A stretch of DNA of 33,354 bases, taken from CAZVJA01 sp964626885. Its GTDB lineage: Bacteria; Planctomycetota; Planctomycetia; Planctomycetales; Planctomycetaceae. The translations under genes were made by a program, and so were the position numbers. Positions 15,819-24,283 of this stretch are shown piece after piece; positions within the stretch are counted from its first letter, which is position 1; each line of letters begins with the position of its first letter. The DNA is taken from the NCBI GenBank assembly GCA_964626885.1, contig CAZVJA010000040.1:1-33354 (forward strand), in the 5' to 3' direction. The notes below the pieces were generated by a model that saw nothing but the letters and a program-made list of their open reading frames with translations, ran no database searches and had not been told where the DNA came from.

Positions 15819-18692
15819 ATGAAGACTTACCGGATCTCGAGAGTTCTCCTGCTCGTAGTGACCGTGCGAACGCTGTTCGTCGGCGGGTTGTTTGCTGCCG
15901 AACCGGCGGTCCCCGATTACGATCGCGAAGTCGCGCCGATCTTCAAGAAATACTGCAACGGCTGCCACAACGCGAAAGAAGCGGAGGGGGAGCTGGTGCT
16001 GGAATCATTCCCCCAGCTTCTAAAAGGGGGAGCAAATGGCGCGGTTATTGTCCCTGGCGACGTCGACAAGAGCGTCATGATTCTCGCGCTCGAAGGGAAA
16101 ATCGAAACGAAGATGCCGCCGGAAGGCAAACCAGCGCCCAAGGCGGAGGAAATCGCGATTCTGAAGGCATGGATTAAGAGTGGCGCAAAAGGGCCTTCAA
16201 AAGAAAGCCCCGGCGACAAAGGAACCCTTGTCACCCCGAAGATCCGACCAGTCGCCGCGGTGAGAGATCCGGTCACGGCAGCGGCATGGTCTCCTGACGG
16301 AAAATGGATTGCGGCGGGGCGTTATCATCGGGTTGAGATATTGTCCGCGGACGATCAGAAGGTGGTAAAGACGCTGGATGGGCCGGCGGGGAACATCACG
16401 GATGTCGGATTTTCGATTGACGGCGCGGCGTTGTTCGCGGCCGGTGGTGAGCCTGGGCTTTATGGTGAGGCGGTGGTGTGGAAGACCGCCGACTGGTCGC
16501 TGACGCGGAGCATTCGGGGACACACGGACAGTTTGTACGCGGCGGGGTTAAGCCCGAACGCCAAGTTTCTCGCCACGGGGGGTTACGATCAGAAGATCCT
16601 GTTGTGGGATGCTCAGACCGGCCAGAAGGTGCGCGAATTGACGGGGCACAATGGCCCGGTGTTTGACCTCGCCTTCCATCCCGGGGGAAAAATCCTCGCC
16701 AGTGCCAGCGGCGATAGAACGGTCAAACTCTGGGATATCGCGACCGGAGAGCGGCTCGATACTCTCAATCAGCCGACGAAAGAGCAATACGCCGTTGCAT
16801 GCAGTCCCGATGGCCGCTACGTCGTCGCGGGGGGAGTCGATAATCGGATTCGCATCTGGGAAATTCGGGAGCAGGGGCGCGAAGGGACAAATCCGATCGT
16901 CGAGGCGAAATTCTCGCACGAAGCGCCGATTTTGAAGCTGGCGTTCACGCCAAACGGACAGGCTTTCGTCTCATCGGCGGAAGACCGAACCGTAAAAGTT
17001 TGGAACACGAGCGATTTCACACAAGCTGCAAGCTTCAATAGTCAGACGGATTGGAGTCCCGCGCTGACGATCGCTCCCGATAACGGTGCGATCGCCGTCG
17101 GACGCTTGGATGGAACCCTGGTGACCTACCCACTCGCCTTGAAACAGGATGATCCCGCAAACCGCCCGCGGCCGATTCTCTCGCCGGAAGTCTCCACGAG
17201 TGCTGGTCAAGCGACGTCCGAAAAACTCGCGGAATCGAAAGAAGCGGAGCCGAACGACACCATCGAAGCAGCTTCGACGATGACAGTCCCGGGGGTTGCA
17301 TCGGGAGTGTTGTCGACAGAAAGACCTGGGCAACAGGATGTCGATCTGTATCGGTTCGAGGCGAAAGCGGGACAGACATGGGTCATTGAGACGAAGGCCA
17401 TCGGCGAGAAGGAACCGGCCGATACCCGGATTGATATTCTTGACGCGGCAGGAAAGCCGGTCGTGCGTTATCTGCTGCGGGCTGTCCGTGATTCGTACAT
17501 CACATTCCGGCCGATCGACTCGCGGCAAGGGGAAGTGCGTGTTGAGAATTGGGAAGAGATGGAACTCAACCAATACCTCTACATGGGAGGAGAAATCTGC
17601 CGCATCTTCCGCATGCCGCGCGGGCCGGACTCGGGATTCGCGTTTTACCAGATGAATGGCGCACGGCGATGTTATTTCGGCACCAGCGGTACGACGCATG
17701 CGAAAGATTCGCCTGTGTATATCGTCGAACCGTATGCCCCGGGTACAAAGCTTCCCGATAACGGTCTGCCGGTCTTTCCGTTGTATTATTCCAACGACGA
17801 CGACGGCGAGCGCAAACTCGGCAAAAATTCGGTCGTGAGATTCACTCCCCCCGCCGATGGAGCATACCTGGTCCGCGTGGCGGACGTCCGCGGCATGAAC
17901 GGGCCTGATTTCAGTTATCAATTGACAATCCGACCCGCCCGGCCCGATTTCGGTGTTTCGATTTCCGGACGAGATGCAAAAGTTCCCGCGGGAAGCGGGC
18001 AGCGGTTTACGGTCAATCTCGACCGCATCGACGGCTTCGATGGAGAAGTGCGAGTCGATATCTCCAGCATACCGGAGGGTTATCGTGCGACAACGCCGAT
18101 TGTCGTTGAGGCGGGGCATGTCGAGGCGCGAGGAGTCCTCAACGCGTCAGCCGATGCAAAGCCGCTCTCCAAGGAAGAGTGGGAAAAAGTCAAAATCACC
18201 GCGAAAGGGAGCATCGACGGGAAAGAAGTTGTCAAGGAGTCCGGAAACCTGGGAGCGGTGACATTGGAACCAAAGCCAAAGGTCATTGTTCGTTTGGAGC
18301 GTGACAATAGCTCTCCGGGAGCTTCGGGCGGTGCCGGGCCGAACGAATTAGTACTCGCCCCCGGAACGACCATCACGGCAATGCTGAGAGTTGAGCGGAA
18401 CAACTTCGACGGCGAATTGCGGTTCGATGTCGATAACCTTCCGCACGGGGTCATCGTCGACAACATCGGTTTGAGCGGAATTCTGGTGCGAGAAAAGGAA
18501 GTCGAACGTCAAATCTTTCTGACAGCCGCAAGCTGGGTGCCGGAAACATCTCGGCTGATCGATGCAGTCACGCAAAGCGAAGGGGGGCAGGCTTCGCTGC
18601 CGATCCTGCTGACCGTGCGAGGAAAGGCCGAACTCGCTGGTGCACAAGCCGCACAGCAAGGTGTGCCGAAAACCGCGGGATCGGGAAACTAA
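15819..18692 (+). CDS. Cytochrome-like domain plus WD40-repeat exported protein with pre-peptidase-like C-terminal region
   Basis: A 957-residue protein with a Sec signal ending near GGLFAAEP. The first domain (about 30-125) is of the planctomycete cytochrome type, with C46-N-G-C49-H50 and a late KMPPEGKPAP segment whose Met may be the distal ligand. A WD40 propeller follows (about 140-440), with repeats such as LWDAQTGQKVRELTGHNGPV and KLWDIATGERL. The C-terminal half (about 475-940) holds beta-sandwich pre-peptidase-like segments (EAEPNDTIEAASTM, DVDLYRFEAKAGQTWVIETK). It lies 16 bases after the DUF1553 gene with only a weak ribosome site, so coupling is likely. It probably acts outside the cytoplasmic membrane with its two upstream neighbours; the substrate is unknown. 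Confidence 0.88.
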   Translation: MKTYRISRVLLLVVTVRTLFVGGLFAAEPAVPDYDREVAPIFKKYCNGCHNAKEAEGELVLESFPQLLKGGANGAVIVPGDVDKSVMILALEGKIETKMPPEGKPAPKAEEIAILKAWIKSGAKGPSKESPGDKGTLVTPKIRPVAAVRDPVTAAAWSPDGKWIAAGRYHRVEILSADDQKVVKTLDGPAGNITDVGFSIDGAALFAAGGEPGLYGEAVVWKTADWSLTRSIRGHTDSLYAAGLSPNAKFLATGGYDQKILLWDAQTGQKVRELTGHNGPVFDLAFHPGGKILASASGDRTVKLWDIATGERLDTLNQPTKEQYAVACSPDGRYVVAGGVDNRIRIWEIREQGREGTNPIVEAKFSHEAPILKLAFTPNGQAFVSSAEDRTVKVWNTSDFTQAASFNSQTDWSPALTIAPDNGAIAVGRLDGTLVTYPLALKQDDPANRPRPILSPEVSTSAGQATSEKLAESKEAEPNDTIEAASTMTVPGVASGVLSTERPGQQDVDLYRFEAKAGQTWVIETKAIGEKEPADTRIDILDAAGKPVVRYLLRAVRDSYITFRPIDSRQGEVRVENWEEMELNQYLYMGGEICRIFRMPRGPDSGFAFYQMNGARRCYFGTSGTTHAKDSPVYIVEPYAPGTKLPDNGLPVFPLYYSNDDDGERKLGKNSVVRFTPPADGAYLVRVADVRGMNGPDFSYQLTIRPARPDFGVSISGRDAKVPAGSGQRFTVNLDRIDGFDGEVRVDISSIPEGYRATTPIVVEAGHVEARGVLNASADAKPLSKEEWEKVKITAKGSIDGKEVVKESGNLGAVTLEPKPKVIVRLERDNSSPGASGGAGPNELVLAPGTTITAMLRVERNNFDGELRFDVDNLPHGVIVDNIGLSGILVREKEVERQIFLTAASWVPETSRLIDAVTQSEGGQASLPILLTVRGKAELAGAQAAQQGVPKTAGSGN

Positions 18693-18695
18693 CGC

Positions 18696-18992
18696 ATGGC
18701 CACCACCAGTGACGGTGCGTCGTACATTCGCCAGAAGGTGGTGTACCGGGGGCACGTGCAGGGGGTTGGTTTCCGTTATACGACGCAGGGAATCGCGCGG
18801 AATTTCGCAGTTGCCGGATATGTGAAGAATTTGCGCGACGGTTCTGTGGAACTCGTCGTGGAGGGGGACGCCCCGGTTGTGGACGATTTCCTGAGTGCCG
18901 TGGCAAAGAGATTTCACGGCCACATTTCCGGCTCGGAAACCGAAATGGTGACGGCAGGGGAAATCTTCAACGGGTTCGGCATTCGGCATTGA
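18696..18992 (+). CDS. Acylphosphatase
   Basis: A small cytoplasmic enzyme (98 residues) that hydrolyses carboxyl-phosphate bonds such as acetyl phosphate or 1,3-bisphosphoglycerate. The signature GHVQGVGFRYTTQGIARNF carries the catalytic R27, and GYVKNLRDGSVELVVEG carries N45; both are present. The ATG lies 3 bases after the stop of the WD40/cytochrome gene, so it is almost certainly co-transcribed with the exported set, although no functional link is obvious. A ribosome site is not clear, consistent with translational coupling. Confidence 0.92.
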   Translation: MATTSDGASYIRQKVVYRGHVQGVGFRYTTQGIARNFAVAGYVKNLRDGSVELVVEGDAPVVDDFLSAVAKRFHGHISGSETEMVTAGEIFNGFGIRH

Positions 18993-19498
18993 AATCCCTG
19001 GAACCGCGGACGATCTCTGTGCCGGACGACGCCCCACTTCGAGAAGCCAGGTAGGTTTTTCTCGAGCCTGAGGTTTTTGATCGTGACATCAGTTCAGGCC
19101 GGCGGATTATGCCCGTGCCCCCAGCTTCTCCGACCGGAACAGCATGTCGCAGAGCCAGGTCGCGGCATGCTTGGCGTACCATTTGGCCAAGGCTCCGCGG
19201 GCAAGTGAAAAAATAGCGGTTTCGCCGCCTGTTCCGGGGGATTCACGCCGTAATTCCTTCCGGCAGACGGGCGGTCGATTTGCGACTTCCCTCCGGCCTC
19301 TCGGGGGATTAGAGTGGAAAGAGGCGTTTCAGCTCTATTCTGGCTGTTCCAAATCCAGCGCAAAGACTCTCTCAGAAATCCAACGGGTCGAGTGATTCGA
19401 GCGTAAAGAGTAAAACTTGGCAGCGGCGCCGTAACCCTCGGCGGTCGTTTGGCTTTATCATCCGTTCATAGATTCATTTTCGACAAGGTGCGGCGGTT
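18993..19498. other. Intergenic region between acylphosphatase and ABC-2 permease
   Basis: About 500 bases without a convincing gene. Frames at 19094-19363 (minus) and 19144-19395 (plus) have no recognisable motif. A 7-bp stem (TCGAGAA 19039-19045 / TTCTCGA 19059-19065) is followed eight bases later by a run of five T, and could be a weak terminator for the preceding operon. The permease promoter must lie in the right half, which becomes AT-richer after about 19370. Confidence 0.45.
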
Positions 19499-20404
19499 AT
19501 GTCTGATGAGAATTGGGTCATCCTATGCTGGTACTTGGCGGGGGGAGTGGGTGGTCTGCTACTCCTGGGTCTCGCGCTTTTCTCTTATATGACGCAAGCG
19601 GGTGTTATTGCTCGCGCGACAACGAAAGAAGCGGTCCGGCAGCCGGTATTCGCCCTGCTGATGGGCGCCGCCTTGTTGATCACGGTCGTGAATACCTTTC
19701 TCCCCTTCTTTACGTTGGGTGAAGATTACAAGCTGCTGATCGACTGCGGGTTGATGACGATCCTGATCTGCGGAATGATTCAGGCTGTCTGGTCGTCGAG
19801 CATGAGCATCTCGGAAGAGATCGAGGGAAAGACGGCGATGACTTTATTGTCAAAGCCGATCAATCGTCGGCAGTTCGTCGTGGGGAAGTACGTCGGCATT
19901 CTGACGTCGATATTGTGGCTGTTGTTGCCGGTGATTGTCTGTTTTCTGGCGCTCGTCTATTACAAAGTCGGCTACGACGCGAAGGAGTCGGGTAACCCTT
20001 TCCCGGATAACGCCATGCGGATCGCGATCGTGAAGCAGGTAATTCCGTCATTGCTGCTGATCTTGATGGAGATCGCGTTGCTGACGTCGGTGAGCGTGGC
20101 CATTTCGACGCGCCTGCCGATGGTCGCAAATCTCGTGACCTGCTTTGCTATTTTCGTGATTGGAAATTTGACGCCGGTGATGGTTCAGGCGGGTGTGCTG
20201 AAGATCGAGTTCGTGGCGTTCATGGCCCGGCTGATCGCAACCGTGCTACCAGTGTTGGATCATTTTAATACCGAATCCGCCATCTCGACGGGAACGCTCG
20301 TTCATCCGGAATATCTGCTGTATGCGGCGGGGTATAGCGCGGCCTACTGCGCTGCGGCTGTGCTGATGGCATTCATACTGTTCGAGGATCGCGATCTCGC
20401 ATAA
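19499..20404 (+). CDS. ABC-2 type transporter permease
   Basis: A 301-residue integral membrane protein with about six hydrophobic segments (for example WYLAGGVGGLLLLGLALFSY, GLMTILICGMIQAVWSSSM, TSILWLLLPVIVCFLALVYY). The middle motif SISEEIEGKTAMTLLSKPIN, followed by RRQFVVGKYVGI, is typical of ABC-2 permeases of the NosY/CcmB-like group, where it forms the cytoplasmic elbow contacting the ATPase. The transported substrate is unknown. No intact ATPase gene is adjacent: the next gene downstream has a strongly altered nucleotide-binding domain. Its ATPase must be elsewhere, or the arrangement is unusual. Confidence 0.88.
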   Translation: MSDENWVILCWYLAGGVGGLLLLGLALFSYMTQAGVIARATTKEAVRQPVFALLMGAALLITVVNTFLPFFTLGEDYKLLIDCGLMTILICGMIQAVWSSSMSISEEIEGKTAMTLLSKPINRRQFVVGKYVGILTSILWLLLPVIVCFLALVYYKVGYDAKESGNPFPDNAMRIAIVKQVIPSLLLILMEIALLTSVSVAISTRLPMVANLVTCFAIFVIGNLTPVMVQAGVLKIEFVAFMARLIATVLPVLDHFNTESAISTGTLVHPEYLLYAAGYSAAYCAAAVLMAFILFEDRDLA

Positions 20405-20650
20405 AGGCCACGTCGGCCGGGTGGATTTCGGCGGTTTGTAGTAGAAGGCAACAGGTGGGAGAATTGATTTCGGGCTGTATCGTCGGGGGGAATGGAAGGC
20501 TCGTCGGTAATCGGCACGGAGGAGACGAAAGCGTTCCAGGCGGTTTCGCCGCTCTGATCGGCGCCAGCCGGACCGGGCAATTGGACGACAACCGCGACGG
20601 GGGCCGGTGAATATTATCCGGTTTTGAAAACCCGCCGGCACAGAACGGCA

Positions 20651-22633
20651 ATGCACGTGGCCACGAGTCAATTCAGCGCGTTCGAGCGTGCGTTTTCCAC
20701 GCGGGATCTATTCCACGGGAAGTCAAGCTGGGCCTTATGGTGGCTGAGCTGCGCATCGGGTGCGCTGGTGCTCTTGTTGCTCGACCTCTACCTGACGGCC
20801 GATTTGTTGCGACATCGAGGCGAGCTCGTCGTGCAGCCTGGCGAGGTTGAGGAACTCGCAAAACTCGTGCCCGAGGCGCTCGGTTCCACGCCCGATCAAC
20901 CTCAGGTCGGAATCATTCGTGAAATTGAGGACAGCGGGCTGTTGCCGACGGTCTGGCACTCCCGAAATGAATTCTGGGGACACCTGCTCGTCCGGCTATT
21001 TCGCGCATTTCCGATGTTACACAGCAATTCCAGCGCTCTCATGTGGCTGGTCCTGGCTGCGTTTCTGATCGGATTTGCTCGCAGCCTGATGTTGGCTTTG
21101 GCTCGTACTCAGTGTACGGCCGCGGCACTAGACGTCACGACCCGACTGCGGCGCATGCTGCACAGGCAGACGCTTCGACTCGGGCCCGGCGATCTCGCCG
21201 ACACCAGCGAATCGCATGTCATGGGACTATTCACCGACGAGACCGATCATCTCCGAGACGGCTTGCAGAGCTGGATCTTCTCGTTGGGTCGGTATCCTCT
21301 CGAGTTACTGCTGCTGGTCTTGCTCGCTTTGCTCATCGAATGGCGCGTGGCATTGATGTGTCTGATTGCGCTCGGGTTCTTCTGGTGGCTGATCCGCCGA
21401 GAACGGAGACGATTTGAATCAGCCACGAAACTCGACGAAGACCGCGCGGACGCACAGCTTCGGCTCCTGGCGGAAAGCCTGCACAAGACGCGCATCGTTC
21501 GCGCGTACGCGATGGAAGAATTCGAGCATGACCAGTTTCAAAATCATCTGGAAAATTTTCGAGAACGACTCGCCACGGTGAAGCACCGCGAACGCTGGTC
21601 CTTGTGGGCCTCCTGGGTGATGGCGATGGCCTGTACCGCGATCGTCGTCTTCTGGGTCGGCCTGAAGGTGTTGCAGCCTTCCGGAGCCACCGGCGGCTTA
21701 ACGCTTCCTTCCGCACTGCTCATGCTGATCACGCTGGCCTTCATTCCACCGGCCCTGGAGGCGCTATGGGAGTTGCGGCGCACACGATCGCGTGCCTCTC
21801 GCGCCGCCGACAGAATCTTTCGCTATCTCAACCAGGTTCCGACGGTCGGCCAGGCGGTGGGAGCCAAATTCCTCGAGCCGTTGTCGAAATCACTGCGGCT
21901 CGAAGCGGTGACATTCACGCTTCCCAATCGACAAAAGAAATTTCTCGACGGTGTCGACTTCAGCATTCCCGCCGGAGAAATCGTCGCGGTGGTATCGTTC
22001 GACCCGATGGAGGCCAGAGCCCTGGCGTACTTGCTGCCGCGGTTCATTGAACCGCAGTCCGGCCGAGTCCTCATCGACGGCGAAGACATTGCCTGGGTAA
22101 CGCTGGAATCACTTCGAGCCGAGGCGGTGTATGTCGGTGGTACCGACCCGTTGTTCACGGGCTCCGTGTTGGAAAACGTTCGCTGCGGCAACACCGATTA
22201 TTCGCTTCAAGATGTCACCGAGGCGACCAAGCGGACCCATGCGCACAGCTTCATATTGAAACTTCCCCAAGGGTACGAAACGATTCTGGGAGAGCACGGC
22301 GAGCAACTCGACGTCGGCCAGACGTTCCGTCTCGGCCTGGCCCGGGCGGTATTGCGTGACCCGGCCCTGCTGATCATTGAGGAGCCGGCGATGGCGTTGG
22401 ACGAGGACACGAAGTCGCTGGTCGACGACGCCTATAACCGGACCCTGCGCGGGCGGACTGTTGTCTTCCTGCCGACAAGACTTTCAACGCTGCGTCGGGC
22501 GGATCGCATCATCTTTCTGCATCGCGGAAAGGTCGAAGCATCGGGGAAACATGCGGATCTTGTCAAGAATTCGCCGCTGTACCGGCATTGGGAATACTCA
22601 CGATTCAACGAGTTTCGCCGCGAAACGGAATGA
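20651..22633 (+). CDS. ABC exporter-like protein with degenerate ATPase motifs
   Basis: A 660-residue protein with the architecture of an ABC half-exporter: membrane domain (about 25-375, with an unusually long segment of about 75 residues after the first helix) and a C-terminal nucleotide-binding domain (about 410-650). Almost every catalytic motif is changed. At Walker A, GEIVAVVSFDPMEARAL has A455 where the lysine should be. The Q-loop glutamine is replaced by G497 (VGGTDPLF). The signature is LDVGQ (553-557) instead of LSGGQ. Walker B is LLIIEEP, with E577 for Asp, though E578 remains. The H-loop His is T609 in PTRLST. The ALD D-loop is kept. The frame is open and long, so the protein is made but probably cannot cycle ATP alone. 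Start uncertain: a TTG lies at 20624. Confidence 0.85.
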   Translation: MHVATSQFSAFERAFSTRDLFHGKSSWALWWLSCASGALVLLLLDLYLTADLLRHRGELVVQPGEVEELAKLVPEALGSTPDQPQVGIIREIEDSGLLPTVWHSRNEFWGHLLVRLFRAFPMLHSNSSALMWLVLAAFLIGFARSLMLALARTQCTAAALDVTTRLRRMLHRQTLRLGPGDLADTSESHVMGLFTDETDHLRDGLQSWIFSLGRYPLELLLLVLLALLIEWRVALMCLIALGFFWWLIRRERRRFESATKLDEDRADAQLRLLAESLHKTRIVRAYAMEEFEHDQFQNHLENFRERLATVKHRERWSLWASWVMAMACTAIVVFWVGLKVLQPSGATGGLTLPSALLMLITLAFIPPALEALWELRRTRSRASRAADRIFRYLNQVPTVGQAVGAKFLEPLSKSLRLEAVTFTLPNRQKKFLDGVDFSIPAGEIVAVVSFDPMEARALAYLLPRFIEPQSGRVLIDGEDIAWVTLESLRAEAVYVGGTDPLFTGSVLENVRCGNTDYSLQDVTEATKRTHAHSFILKLPQGYETILGEHGEQLDVGQTFRLGLARAVLRDPALLIIEEPAMALDEDTKSLVDDAYNRTLRGRTVVFLPTRLSTLRRADRIIFLHRGKVEASGKHADLVKNSPLYRHWEYSRFNEFRRETE

Positions 22634-23223
22634 CCGGCATGACGAGCGACGCTCTCTTCTCACCGTTGCTGGAACGGGCAATGCAAGTCGCTGCCCGAAT
22701 GCACCGTGGCCAAACCCGCAAGCAATCCGATCTCCCTTACATTTCGCATCCTGCCGCGGTCGCGATGATTCTGATGAAGGCGGGGTTCACCGACGATCAC
22801 CTGTTGGCCGCGGCGCTGCTGCACGATGTTATTGAAGACACGAATTGCACGGCCGCGGAGCTTTCGGCCGAATTTCCCGAACATGTTGTAGGGACTGTGT
22901 CGGCATTATCTGAGCGCAAGCGGGATGAGTCCGGCGCGAAGCGGAGCTGGGAAGACCGCAAGCGGGAGCACATCGAGCAGCTTCGCGGTGCGTCTTTCGA
23001 CGCGCGGGCCATCGCTCTGGCCGACAAGCTGCACAACCTCGGAACGATACAGTGCGATCTTGAACGGGATGGGCCGATGGTGTGGGAGCGGTTCAATGCG
23101 CCGCGCGACAGGTTATTCTGGTATTACCGGACCGTTGTCGCGGCTGTGAACCATGGAGAGTCGGAACTCAAATTGCTCGCGGATGCCTGCCGGGAGATGA
23201 TCGATCGGCTGGAATGCGGATGA
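22630..23223 (+). CDS. HD-domain phosphohydrolase, SpoT/MESH1-like
   Basis: A 197-residue single-domain protein of the HD family that in SpoT, RelA N-terminal domains and MESH1 hydrolyses (p)ppGpp. Its motifs line up: R-G-Q-T-R-K (26-31), H40 in YISHPAAVA, H65-D66 with E69-D70 in ALLHDVIEDT, and D132 and N136 in ALADKLHNL. There is no synthetase or TGS/ACT part, so it would be a stand-alone hydrolase; other nucleotide substrates are possible. Its ATG overlaps the TGA of the degenerate ABC gene (ATGA), so the two are translated together. An alternative ATG is at 22639. Confidence 0.85.
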   Translation: MTGMTSDALFSPLLERAMQVAARMHRGQTRKQSDLPYISHPAAVAMILMKAGFTDDHLLAAALLHDVIEDTNCTAAELSAEFPEHVVGTVSALSERKRDESGAKRSWEDRKREHIEQLRGASFDARAIALADKLHNLGTIQCDLERDGPMVWERFNAPRDRLFWYYRTVVAAVNHGESELKLLADACREMIDRLECG

Positions 23224-23352
23224 GGTCCGTGTTGCGTTGGTGATGAAGTACATTCGTCGCACGAGTGCCCCGGATCAACAGCATTGCGATTCTGAATGCG
23301 TTCACAAATCGAATTGTGATGACCGTACTCTCAACCCATTCGAAGTGGGGCG

Positions 23353-23862
23353 TTACATGCGCGGAGCAGGCTCCGTCGCGACACAGACGGGCTCATATTG
23401 TGTCCCAAGACGAGTCAGCGCGTCCTGCGGATTCATGTTGAACAGCACCCGGCCGCCGGTTCCCCATCGACCGCGGCGATAGTGAAACACCGCGGCGGCG
23501 TCGCGGACCATTCCGACCGCTTCGACTTCCTCCATGTCCCCCCCTTCGATCGCCTCGAACCGGATATTAACCGCCACGAAGGCGGTCAGCAGACCGGTCT
23601 TCAAGTCACGTCCGTAGGTCACCCCCTCCAGCCAGTCGCAATCGAGCCATTTGAGGCCGCGCGGCTTTCCGAGTCGCGAAGCCATGTCGAAGAACCGAGC
23701 TTCCAGACGTTCCCGCTCCAGCCGAAAGGTGCGCAAGGCCCGCGCCGCCTCCCTTCTTCGCTGCCAGGCGCGCAACTTCGGCCAAATGAGAGCCACTGCC
23801 GTGGCCAAAACTACACCAGCGACTATCGCCACGATCATTGCGGCGGAAGACCATTGATCCAT
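23353..23862 (-). CDS. Membrane-anchored hypothetical protein
   Basis: A 169-residue protein not assigned to a named family. An N-terminal transmembrane helix (about 7-29, AAMIVAIVAGVVLATAVALI) is followed by a basic, probably coiled-coil stretch (about 33-60, RAWQRRREAARALRTFRLER). A soluble domain comes next, with LKWLDCDWLEGVTYGRD and IRFEAIEGGDMEEVEAVG. The pattern 'anchor, linker, small beta domain' resembles conserved hypothetical proteins I associate with planctomycetes. The ATG has GAGG 7 bases upstream. A 6-bp hairpin (CTGTCT/AGACAG, 23890-23908) lies in its leader. It faces the HD gene. Confidence 0.75.
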   Translation of the reverse strand: MDQWSSAAMIVAIVAGVVLATAVALIWPKLRAWQRRREAARALRTFRLERERLEARFFDMASRLGKPRGLKWLDCDWLEGVTYGRDLKTGLLTAFVAVNIRFEAIEGGDMEEVEAVGMVRDAAAVFHYRRGRWGTGGRVLFNMNPQDALTRLGTQYEPVCVATEPAPRM

Positions 23863-24283
23863 CTCGACACCTCGTGAAATCGATCACCTGTCTTTGCAGG
23901 AGACAGTCCTTTGGCCCTAATTTTTACACGGTGTCAGAATGCTGAAAACTAGTCTACGTTAATCGCGTGAACCTCCGCAACAATGCTTGGAATATCACTC
24001 TCAGGCATTGAACAAGAAGACTTACGATGGAGCTTGTCCCCGATATTGCCCAACGGCAGCATGGCATCTGGTCCGCAAACCGTTGTTGTCCCAATGCCTT
24101 CATACGCCGAATCAGCTGGAAAATCGACGGCCCCTACAACAGGGGCAATACCGAGCAGGTCGCAATCCGCTCCCCCCGCCTTTAGAATGAATCGAAGAGC
24201 ACTTGGCGACATTGGTCACCCGCATTCGATGAATTGCGGGTAATCCCCGTTGTATTTGTCCGTCTGATACGCCCCAACACCGA
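23863..24283. other. Divergent region between the membrane-anchored hypothetical gene and psd
   Basis: About 420 bases that must hold promoters for both flanking genes. I could not pick out good -35/-10 pairs. A possible small minus-strand frame is listed separately. Base composition is more AT-rich than the genes around it. Confidence 0.5.
23949..24212 (-). CDS. Possible small hypothetical protein
   Basis: An 87-codon frame with an ATG start, MSPSALRFILKAGGADCDLL, and no recognised motif. It fills much of the otherwise empty region between the two divergent neighbours and lies in a locally AT-richer segment. A plus-strand frame overlaps it (23983-24243), so it may simply be a chance open frame or a gene remnant. 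The ribosome site (GGGTG) is poor. Confidence 0.25.
   Translation of the reverse strand: MSPSALRFILKAGGADCDLLGIAPVVGAVDFPADSAYEGIGTTTVCGPDAMLPLGNIGDKLHRKSSCSMPESDIPSIVAEVHAINVD

Noticed and set aside
16971..18119. 382-codon minus-strand frame over the WD40 gene
   Set aside because: Antisense shadow of a well-supported gene.
19094..19363. 89-codon minus-strand frame in the empty region
   Set aside because: No ribosome site, no motif, Pro/Ser/Gly-rich low-information sequence.
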